Positions 33,342 through 41,354 of a stretch of DNA of 42,927 bases are shown here, piece by piece. The stretch is from CAYFPO01 sp964345035 (GTDB lineage: Bacteria; Fidelibacterota; Marinisomatia; SCGC-AAA003-L08; GCA-002704045): positions 1-42,927 of the forward strand of contig CAYFPO010000020.1 in assembly GCA_964345035.1 (NCBI GenBank), written 5' to 3'. Under the pieces are notes generated by a model. It saw only the letters and a program-made list of their open reading frames with translations, was not told the DNA's origin and searched no databases. Both the position numbers and the translations under genes were made by a program. Position 1 is the first letter of the stretch. Each line of letters starts with the position of its first letter.

Positions 33342-35596
33342 TGCTCTTACATAATCTATCCAAATTTGTTTTAAAATATCCCAAATTAATTCTGGGGTGC
33401 TTATTTACATTCACCATGTATTTTGGGTACACTGCATTTTTCTCTGAGAACAAGCTGCAGACCGATTTTTCCGTTGAGCAGTTATTCCCTGAATCCGATC
33501 CCGAAAAGGATATCTATGAAGCATTTATACAGGAATTTCCCCGGGAGGATGCCATACTGTTTCTTGTGTATAAATGCGAAGATTGCATGTCCCGGGATGC
33601 TATACAGTCAGTATCAGAATTAACTGAAGATCTTGAATTCCTGGATGATGTCATTGAAGTCACCAGTTTAACCACAATTATGGGAGGTGACTATTTAGCT
33701 GAGGATTTATCGGATGAGGATTGGGAAAATAACAAAAAAGAAATTATTTCCAATCCCTTATATACAAACCTACTTACTGCTCAGGATGGCGAAATTGCAT
33801 CTATAATCATCAAGTTGGATTCAGAAGTCCAGAACCATAAAGCGAGAAAAGCTGTAATGTCCAAAGTAGAGGATTTGATGGAAGATTTCCCTTACGAATG
33901 GCATGCTGCGGGAATTCCTTTTATTCGAACCAAGTATGTTGATTTTGTCATGCGGGAAAGAGATATTTTTATTCCATTGGCGTTCCTCGTTTCTGTGATA
34001 GTTCTGTTTTTAGTTTTCCGTCAGTTGAAGAGTATCATCCTGTCATTTATTGCTATCAGTACTACATTAATCTGGATTTCCGGTATAATGGCAATGTTGG
34101 GGATTTCGGTCAATGTGATCTCGTATCTAACCTATAATCTTCTCACAATTATTGGTGTATCCGACTGTATTCATATTCTCATTAAGTACCATGAAAAATT
34201 GTACCAGGGATGCAAAAAGTTAACTGCCGTTGATGGTGTAATCCGTGAAATAGGAGCAGCACTTTTCATAACCAGTTTTACAACAGCTATTGGTTTCCTT
34301 TCACTGTTCTTTACAAATATCCGGATTATTCAGGAATTTGGTTTTATTGTAGGTTTTGGTGTGATATTAATGTTTATTTTTACAATTATTATTGTTCCGG
34401 TTCTGTTAAGCTTTATTGAAGTCCCGGATAAGGAACATATTAAAAGATTGGTTGAAGGTGGAAGGCTTCAGACAGCGGAACGCCTGAATAAATGGATATT
34501 GAAACATCCAAAAAATATTCTTGCAGGATCCACCATAATAATTACACTATCCATAGTTGGATTATTCCAGGTGAGTGATAATTTTTCCATATTTAATGAT
34601 TTTCGCCCAGGGAATGAAATTTATGAGTCCATAAAATTTGTGGATAATGAATTAGGAGGTGTGTTTCCGGTAGATGTTCTGGTAGAAACGGACAGATCAA
34701 ATGGAGTTATTGATCCTGAGCTTCTGACAGCAATAGATGAATTTCAGGATAGTATCAGCACAATTTATGGAATTGGATCTGTCAAATCCATAATTGATAT
34801 TTTAAAAGTTTTAAACAGAGAGGATACAGGTGAGTTTGCCATTCCTGAAAACATAGAAGATATTCAATCCTATCTCATTTTGAGTGAAGATCTAAAGGAT
34901 TTATACATTTCTGACTCTAACCATAAAACACGTGTGACATGTCGTGTAATTGCAGGGACGGCAGATGAAGCAGATTCTTTAAAAACATTGATTCATCAGT
35001 ATGCGAATGAACTGCTGCCGGCTGACTGTAATTCGGTTATCACCGGCAGTATTGTAGTCATGCTCAAAACCAATAAATATCTTGTGAAAAACCTGTTGAC
35101 CAGTTTTATTCTGGCGTTTATTGTAATTTTCTTTTCAATGATGTTCCTGTTTAGATCCAAACAGTTGGCATTAATATCGATTTTCCCGAATATCATTCCA
35201 TTAATGTTTGCCGGCGGAGTAATGGGATTGGCGGGAATTATTCTACGGCCTTCCACAGCAATGACATTTTCCATTGCATTGGGAATTGCAGTAGATGATA
35301 CCATCCATTTTCTTGCCCGTTTCCGACAGGAATATAAAAAATTCAATGGTGATTATACCAAAGCCATAAACCGGACATTGCTCACAACAGGAAAAGCAAT
35401 AATAAGCACAACCATTGTCATATCCCTGGGATTCATAGTGATGTTATTTTCGGCTTATGTCCCAAATTTTGAATTTGCCCTATTGGGCACCATTATTCTG
35501 GTAATTGCATTGGCAGGTTCACTTATCCTTTTACCGGTTCTGATTATGTTCATTAAACCCAAATTCAGATTTAGATTGGAAAAGTCAGAAGAGTAA
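33341..35596 (+). CDS. RND superfamily MMPL-type exporter
   Basis: A 751-residue protein with the RND layout: one helix (10-33), a large periplasmic loop, five to six helices (about 200-370), a second loop and six helices (about 580-740). SFTTAIGFLSLFF and SIALGIAVDDTIHFLARF are MMPL/SecD-like helix motifs. The paired Asp residues in AVDD may be part of the proton relay. MMPL proteins export lipids, hopanoids or hydrophobic small molecules. It is coupled to the symporter before it and to the KARI-like gene after it (one-base overlaps). Substrate unknown. Confidence 0.88.
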   Translation: MLLHNLSKFVLKYPKLILGCLFTFTMYFGYTAFFSENKLQTDFSVEQLFPESDPEKDIYEAFIQEFPREDAILFLVYKCEDCMSRDAIQSVSELTEDLEFLDDVIEVTSLTTIMGGDYLAEDLSDEDWENNKKEIISNPLYTNLLTAQDGEIASIIIKLDSEVQNHKARKAVMSKVEDLMEDFPYEWHAAGIPFIRTKYVDFVMRERDIFIPLAFLVSVIVLFLVFRQLKSIILSFIAISTTLIWISGIMAMLGISVNVISYLTYNLLTIIGVSDCIHILIKYHEKLYQGCKKLTAVDGVIREIGAALFITSFTTAIGFLSLFFTNIRIIQEFGFIVGFGVILMFIFTIIIVPVLLSFIEVPDKEHIKRLVEGGRLQTAERLNKWILKHPKNILAGSTIIITLSIVGLFQVSDNFSIFNDFRPGNEIYESIKFVDNELGGVFPVDVLVETDRSNGVIDPELLTAIDEFQDSISTIYGIGSVKSIIDILKVLNREDTGEFAIPENIEDIQSYLILSEDLKDLYISDSNHKTRVTCRVIAGTADEADSLKTLIHQYANELLPADCNSVITGSIVVMLKTNKYLVKNLLTSFILAFIVIFFSMMFLFRSKQLALISIFPNIIPLMFAGGVMGLAGIILRPSTAMTFSIALGIAVDDTIHFLARFRQEYKKFNGDYTKAINRTLLTTGKAIISTTIVISLGFIVMLFSAYVPNFEFALLGTIILVIALAGSLILLPVLIMFIKPKFRFRLEKSEE

Positions 35597-36594
35597 TGAA
35601 ATCACACAGTGCCAATACACTATACTATGATGTGGATGCAGATATTTCCATTATAAAAAATAAGAATGTGGGAATCATTGGGTATGGTAACCAGGGAAGG
35701 GCTCAAGCACTTAATCTATCGGACAGCGGTGTGAATGTAATGGTGGGTTTGAGACCGGACAGGAAATCCAGAAGTCAGGTTGCAGCAGATGGGCTGGATT
35801 GTGGTGATATATCCGAAATTGTGAATTGGGCGGATGTTATTTCTATGCTCATACCCGATCAGGAGATTGCTGCTGTATTTGATAATTTGATCAATCAAAA
35901 ACTAAGATCCGGACAATCCCTGCTGTTTTCTCATGGGTATAATATTCACTACAATGTCATACAACCACCGGATTTTGTAGATGTCATCATGGTAGCACCC
36001 AGCGGTGCAGGAAAACTGGTAAGAGAAAAGTTCAAATCCGGCAGTGGTGTTCCGAATTTAATAGCAGTGCATCAGGATGTCACCGGCAAGGCATTTCAAA
36101 CCGCATTGTCATACAGCCGGGCAATCGGCGGGACAAAAGCAGGTGCTTTTACATCCACATTCCAAGAAGAGACAGAAACCGATCTGTTTGGTGAGCAGGT
36201 TGTGTTGTGCGGAGGAATCCCAAAACTTATTAAAGCTGCGTTTGATACTTTGGTGGAATCCGGATATCAGCCGCAAGTTGCATGGTTTGTCTGCTACTAT
36301 GAAGTGAAGCTCATCGTGGACTTGTTTTATGAAAAGGGATTTGAATTTATGAATCAGGCTATCAGTGACACTGCTGAGTACGGTGCTTATACTGCAGGCA
36401 GTAAATTGATTGATGAAGCTGTTAAATCCAAAATGAAAGATATCCTGTCACATATACAATCCGGAGATTTTCATCAGGAATGGACACAGGAAACCAAAAG
36501 TGGATATATGAAATTAATGGAAATGCGAAAACAGGAAAGAGATACATTGATTGAAAAAACCGGCAGGATTTTATTATCTGAATTATTTGAATAA
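35596..36594 (+). CDS. Ketol-acid reductoisomerase homologue lacking two catalytic residues
   Basis: A 332-residue class I KARI homologue. The NADPH-binding GIIGYGNQGRAQALNLSDSG, HGYNIHYN, and EETETDLFGEQVVLCGG are preserved. Comparing with class I KARI by fixed spacing, the metal ligands Asp196, Glu200 and Glu236 and Ser257 are present, but the catalytic Lys130 is Ser136 (VAPSGAG instead of VAPKGPG) and Glu226 is Val232 (WFVCYYE instead of YFECLHE). These two residues are needed for isomerisation and for binding the second magnesium. It lies among transport genes, not with ilvBN, ilvD or leu genes. The true branched-chain enzyme may be elsewhere. It is probably a reductase or binding protein of new function. 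Confidence 0.85.
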   Translation: MKSHSANTLYYDVDADISIIKNKNVGIIGYGNQGRAQALNLSDSGVNVMVGLRPDRKSRSQVAADGLDCGDISEIVNWADVISMLIPDQEIAAVFDNLINQKLRSGQSLLFSHGYNIHYNVIQPPDFVDVIMVAPSGAGKLVREKFKSGSGVPNLIAVHQDVTGKAFQTALSYSRAIGGTKAGAFTSTFQEETETDLFGEQVVLCGGIPKLIKAAFDTLVESGYQPQVAWFVCYYEVKLIVDLFYEKGFEFMNQAISDTAEYGAYTAGSKLIDEAVKSKMKDILSHIQSGDFHQEWTQETKSGYMKLMEMRKQERDTLIEKTGRILLSELFE

Positions 36595-36604
36595 AATAGA
36601 TAAA

Positions 36605-37720
36605 GTGTATCTTTATGTGATTATGTTATTGTCTTTATCATACGGCAATATATCATTATCAGAGAAGTATGTGGATCAGGGTATCACCCATTTATATAAT
36701 TATCAGTTCCAAGAATCCATTGCTGCCCTGGATTCAGCACTACTGATCGATCCGCAACATCCGTTACCGCCGTTTCTGCTCATTGTAAATGAGTGGTTGT
36801 ATCAACAGACTGAATTCGGTTATGATGCATCTTATCAGGCAATTAATGATGGGATAAAAATTTCCATACCAGTATATGAAAACCTTATAAGAGAAAATCC
36901 GGAAAATGCCGAATATGTACTGTTTTTAGGATGTACCTATGGTATAAAAGCAAGAATCGGATTGGCACGGAAAGATTGGCTGGATGTATTGTATGCCGGA
37001 TATAAGGGTTTAAATCTTGTTAAAAAGTCCTATGAAATGGATCCGGAATTATTTGATGCACTCATGCCCATTGGTTTGCTTGATTATTATGCCTGTATTA
37101 GTTCCTTACCTGTTCAATGGCTCAGTCGGATTATGGGCATTACTCCTGATTGCGAATTGGGTATTAGTGAATTGGAGGACGCAGTGAAAAAATCCAAATA
37201 TGCATGGATCGAATCAGCCAATGTACTAACGTATATTTATTTGTATTTCCAAAAGGATTATGAGCAAGCTCTCCGGGTAGTAACTCCTCTGGCGGATCAT
37301 TTTCCAGGGCATCCCTTCTTTCAGTTTCTGAAGGCTGAATCTCTCGGTCATTTAGGAAGATGGAATGAAGTAGAGGAAATGCGTGAATCTCTGGAATTTC
37401 TAACGAAAAACGGACCATTCCTTCAACGGAATGAATGTGAGTTGAAGCTGAATCATTTGGACGCTCTGTATCATTTTCAGCATGGGAATTTTATAAAAGT
37501 AATTGAAATCACCACCTGGATGATTGAAAATTACTATATGGAATTTGATTGGTTATTGGGGTTTGCTCACTTGCTCCGTGGAAAATCCTACGATATACAG
37601 GGTGATAGAAAATCAGCAATTTCTGACTACAAAATTATGTTATCAGTGGAAAATCACTTTCCCCAAGTCCAGGAAGCAGAAGCATTAATTAAAGCTCCCT
37701 ACATTTGGAATGAAAAATAA
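36605..37720 (+). CDS. TPR-like protein with signal peptide, hypothetical
   Basis: A 371-residue protein starting at GTG 36605, which gives a signal-peptide-like start (YLYVIMLLSLSYGNIS). An in-frame TTG at 36551 would overlap the KARI-like gene by 44 bases and is less likely. The body is helical with repeat units of TPR type (about 30-65 HLYNYQFQESIAALDSAL, plus 230-330 and ADHFPGHPFFQFLKAESLG). It probably sits in the periplasm and may act as a scaffold or partner of the preceding exporter. There is no recognised catalytic motif. ispG follows after 38 bases. Confidence 0.6.
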   Translation: MYLYVIMLLSLSYGNISLSEKYVDQGITHLYNYQFQESIAALDSALLIDPQHPLPPFLLIVNEWLYQQTEFGYDASYQAINDGIKISIPVYENLIRENPENAEYVLFLGCTYGIKARIGLARKDWLDVLYAGYKGLNLVKKSYEMDPELFDALMPIGLLDYYACISSLPVQWLSRIMGITPDCELGISELEDAVKKSKYAWIESANVLTYIYLYFQKDYEQALRVVTPLADHFPGHPFFQFLKAESLGHLGRWNEVEEMRESLEFLTKNGPFLQRNECELKLNHLDALYHFQHGNFIKVIEITTWMIENYYMEFDWLLGFAHLLRGKSYDIQGDRKSAISDYKIMLSVENHFPQVQEAEALIKAPYIWNEK

Positions 37721-37758
37721 CTCTATATGGATAATTCATTGTAATTTTAGATGATTTT

Positions 37759-39732
37759 ATGACGAATAATTTTTCATACTGCCCCAGTTTAACGAAATAC
37801 AGCAGGCGTAAAACCTGTACTGTTCATATTGGAGGTATTCCGGTAGGTAGTGAGCATCCCATTCGAGTCCAATCCATGACAACAACGAATACTATGGATA
37901 CCAATGGAACTGTCGCCCAGTCCATTCGTATGATCGAGGCGGGAAGTGAATTTGTCCGAATCACTGCGCCCAGTATAAAAGAGGCAGAAAATTTACAGAA
38001 TATCAAAGATAAACTTCGTTCCCGGGGATACACAACCCCGCTGATTGCAGATATTCATTTCACGCCGAATGCCGCAGAAACCTCTGCCCGGATCGTAGAA
38101 AAGGTCCGTATTAATCCAGGTAATTATGCAGACAGAAAAAAATTCCAGGTAATGGAATATACCGATACAGAATATAACGCTGAATTGGAACGGATTTATG
38201 ATAAATTCTCTCCGCTGGTGAAGATCTGTAAGGAAAATGGTACTGCTTTGCGTATTGGTACCAATCACGGTTCACTTTCCGACCGAATTATGAATCGATA
38301 TGGTGATACTCCGGAGGGGATGGTAGAATCAGCTATGGAATTTCTCCGGATTTGTGAGGATTTCAATTATCATGAGATCATACTCTCAATGAAAGCCAGT
38401 AATCCTGTTGTAATGGTCCAGGCAAATCGTTTACTGGTGAATAGAATGGATGCAGAAAATATGAATTATCCACTCCATTTAGGTGTGACCGAGGCAGGAG
38501 AAGGTGAAGACGGAAGAATAAAGTCTGCAGTGGGAATTGGTACATTAATGGAAGATGGATTGGGTGATACAATCAGAGTCTCTCTTACCGAAGAACCGGA
38601 ATTTGAAATTCCTGTTGCCAGGGAAATGGTTAATAGATATGACAGTCGATCTAGTCACGAACCAATTCAGGAAATATGTCTGAATTCTGTGAATCCGTTT
38701 GCGTATAACAAAAGAACAACTATATCAGCTCTGAATATTGGCGGTGATAATGTACCTGTGGTAGTTGCTGACCTATGTCAAAAGGATAAAATCACACCCG
38801 AATCTCTTGCAGATTTTGGGTATCAATATTCTGCATCCCTGGATAAATGGACCATACAGGACACAGCCTGTGATTATATTTTTACCGGTAATCAAGTGGT
38901 GGATTTTGAGCTTCCCGGTGCTTTGGGTGTGATAGTTAACTTTTCTGTTTGGAAAGATATTACAGAGAGAAACGATCATTTCCCCTTTTTAACTGTACAG
39001 GAATTTTTGAGTCATGAGCTACTCTCAGATCGGTTAAATATTGTGTACGCAACCTATTCGGATGTTACGGTCTCCCTAATTCAGGAATTAAAAAGCAATT
39101 CCACTGCTGTATTACTGATTGATACATACAATATCCATGGGATGGCTGAACAGCGCCAGATTTTTCTCAAACTGATGGAACAGATGTGTGAGACACCAAT
39201 CATTATCGGACGGGCGCATGGCGGTCTTACAGAAGAACAGTTTCAATTGTATTCGGCTACAGATCTGGGTGCATTACTCGTGGATGGTTTGGGTGATGGT
39301 ATTTTTATTGCTGCTGAAAATTGCGGTGCAGATAAATCAGTAAATCATACTGCATTTGGAATTCTACAGGCAGCTCGGACAAGAATTTTCAAAACTGAAT
39401 ATATTTCCTGTCCTTCCTGCGGTAGAACCCTTTTCGATCTCCAGGAAACAACTGCAAAAGTCAGAGTTAAAACCAACCATCTCAAAGGTGTAAAAATTGC
39501 TGTGATGGGTTGTATTGTCAATGGTCCCGGGGAAATGGCAGATGCAGATTATGGATATGTGGGTACCGGTGTGGAAAAAATTTCTCTGTATAGAGGGAAG
39601 GATGTTGTTAAGAGAAATGTTCCCTCGGAGATGGCTGTGGATGAACTGATCCGGTTAATAAAAAAAGATGGAAATTGGGTTGAATCTGACATAAACTCAA
39701 CAGAACTTTCGCCGGAATTAATATTGGAATAA
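37759..39732 (+). CDS. ispG: IspG (GcpE), 4-hydroxy-3-methylbut-2-enyl diphosphate synthase, long form
   Basis: A 657-residue [4Fe-4S] enzyme of the MEP pathway that makes HMBPP for isoprenoids. It has the long form with an extra TIM-barrel-like domain inserted, as in Bacteroidetes, Chlamydia and plants (the E. coli form is 372 aa). N-terminal features: VQSMTTTNTMDT, FVRITAPSIKEA, PLIADIHFTP and KVRINPGNY. The cluster cysteines lie in CPSCGRTLFDLQE (about 551-554) and MGCIVNGPGE (about 584). comM follows after 6 bases. Confidence 0.96.
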   Translation: MTNNFSYCPSLTKYSRRKTCTVHIGGIPVGSEHPIRVQSMTTTNTMDTNGTVAQSIRMIEAGSEFVRITAPSIKEAENLQNIKDKLRSRGYTTPLIADIHFTPNAAETSARIVEKVRINPGNYADRKKFQVMEYTDTEYNAELERIYDKFSPLVKICKENGTALRIGTNHGSLSDRIMNRYGDTPEGMVESAMEFLRICEDFNYHEIILSMKASNPVVMVQANRLLVNRMDAENMNYPLHLGVTEAGEGEDGRIKSAVGIGTLMEDGLGDTIRVSLTEEPEFEIPVAREMVNRYDSRSSHEPIQEICLNSVNPFAYNKRTTISALNIGGDNVPVVVADLCQKDKITPESLADFGYQYSASLDKWTIQDTACDYIFTGNQVVDFELPGALGVIVNFSVWKDITERNDHFPFLTVQEFLSHELLSDRLNIVYATYSDVTVSLIQELKSNSTAVLLIDTYNIHGMAEQRQIFLKLMEQMCETPIIIGRAHGGLTEEQFQLYSATDLGALLVDGLGDGIFIAAENCGADKSVNHTAFGILQAARTRIFKTEYISCPSCGRTLFDLQETTAKVRVKTNHLKGVKIAVMGCIVNGPGEMADADYGYVGTGVEKISLYRGKDVVKRNVPSEMAVDELIRLIKKDGNWVESDINSTELSPELILE

Positions 39733-39738
39733 CGAATA

Positions 39739-41295
39739 ATGACCGGATCGCCAAAATTTGCCAAAACTCTCTCCAGTGCTGTAATGGGAATTGACGCTTA
39801 CACCGTTAAAGTTGAGGCACACCTTGAAAATGCGTCGCCATCAACCTTTACCACTGTGGGGCTTCCTGAAGGGGCAGTAAAAGAAAGCAAAGAACGTGTA
39901 TTGGCAGCAATGAAAAATTCCGGCTTTAAGATACCCCAGAAACGAATAACCATAAATCTGGCTCCGGCGGACATTCGAAAGGAAGGCTCTGCATTCGATC
40001 TGCCCATTGCTGTTGGTATTCTCTCAGCTCTGGATTATGTGGATAAAAAATTTCTGGATAAGATTCTTCTTATCGGTGAACTCAGTCTGGATGGAATTCT
40101 ACGGCCTGTAAAAGGAGCATTCCCAATTTGCCTCAATGCGAAAACTGCAGGGTATAAGGGAATCATTCTGCCAAAACAGAATATGAAGGAGGCATCGTAT
40201 GTCAGTGAAATTAAAATTGCCGGTGTGGAAACACTGGAAGAAGTTGTGCAGATTTTGAACGGTGCAGGAAATACCAATGCAATTATGACCAGCACACCTG
40301 AACTTCTGGATATTGATTCAGATTACACATTGGATATTTCCGATGTAAAAGGTCAGGAAAATGCCAAACGTGCCCTGGAGGTTGCAGCAGCGGGCGGACA
40401 TAATCTGCTGTTTATCGGACCCCCGGGAAGCGGAAAGACCATGCTGGCGAAACGGTTACCAACAATCCTTCCGAATATGGAGATTGAGGAGGCATTGGAA
40501 ACCACCAAAATTCATTCAGTTGCAGGGTTGATCCCAACCGATTATGGCATTGTTACCCAGCGTCCGTTCCGCTCGCCCCATCACACGATTTCAGATGTAG
40601 CGTTAATAGGAGGAGGACAGGTACCCCGTCCCGGTGAAGTGAGTCTTGCGAATAATGGTGTGCTGTTCCTGGATGAACTCCCGGAATTTAAGAAGAATGC
40701 TTTGGAAGTGATGCGCCAGCCTCTGGAAAACGGAGAGGTCACCATCTCCCGGGCAAAACTCTCTCTTACTTATCCGGCAAATATCATGCTGGTGGCAGCT
40801 ATGAATCCATGTCCCTGCGGCTTTTTAACCGACCCCCGGAATGAATGCACCTGTAATTTGATGGGCATTCAGAAATACCTATCCAGAATTTCAGGCCCGC
40901 TGCTGGACAGGATTGATATCCACGTAGAAGTGCCTGCAGTACCCTATGAGAATTTATCCCAAAAATCCGGTGGAGAAAATTCGAATATAGTGAGAAATCG
41001 GGTACAATCCGCCAGAAAGATTCAGTCTAAACGGTTTGATACTCTGAATAGGATTTTCTCCAATTCAGGGATGGAACGGTCCCATATTGAGAAATACTGC
41101 GGCATTGACACCGAATCATCGGCATTGCTGAAGCAGGCAATGGAGAAACTGGGGCTTTCTGCCCGGGCGTATGACAGAATATTAAAAGTATCCCGCACCA
41201 TTGCTGACTTGAGTAATTCTGAGCAGATAAACTCAGTACACATCAGCGAAGCCATACAATATAGATCATTGGACAGAAATACTTGGCTGACTTAG
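39739..41295 (+). CDS. comM: ComM/YifB magnesium-chelatase-like AAA+ ATPase
   Basis: A 518-residue YifB/ComM protein: an N-terminal Lon-like domain (residues 1-170, FTTVGLPEGAVKESKERVLA, ITINLAPADIRKEGSAFDLP), a chelatase-type AAA+ domain with Walker A GPPGSGKTMLAKRLP (about 228) and Walker B LFLDELPEF, and a C-terminal helical part with zinc-like cysteines in MNPCPCGFLTDPRNECTC. ComM acts as a helicase-like factor in branch migration during natural transformation. It lies 6 bases after ispG in one run. Confidence 0.95.
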   Translation: MTGSPKFAKTLSSAVMGIDAYTVKVEAHLENASPSTFTTVGLPEGAVKESKERVLAAMKNSGFKIPQKRITINLAPADIRKEGSAFDLPIAVGILSALDYVDKKFLDKILLIGELSLDGILRPVKGAFPICLNAKTAGYKGIILPKQNMKEASYVSEIKIAGVETLEEVVQILNGAGNTNAIMTSTPELLDIDSDYTLDISDVKGQENAKRALEVAAAGGHNLLFIGPPGSGKTMLAKRLPTILPNMEIEEALETTKIHSVAGLIPTDYGIVTQRPFRSPHHTISDVALIGGGQVPRPGEVSLANNGVLFLDELPEFKKNALEVMRQPLENGEVTISRAKLSLTYPANIMLVAAMNPCPCGFLTDPRNECTCNLMGIQKYLSRISGPLLDRIDIHVEVPAVPYENLSQKSGGENSNIVRNRVQSARKIQSKRFDTLNRIFSNSGMERSHIEKYCGIDTESSALLKQAMEKLGLSARAYDRILKVSRTIADLSNSEQINSVHISEAIQYRSLDRNTWLT

Positions 41296-41354
41296 GATTT
41301 TGGGATAAAAATGTCACATTATTTAACTTCTTGCAATGAAAGGATATATCAACA
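41296..41354. other. Short gap before the FISUMP lipoprotein gene
   Basis: This 59-base gap carries a GAAAGGA ribosome-binding site at about 41338-41344. No clear promoter boxes or terminator were recognised. Confidence 0.4.
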
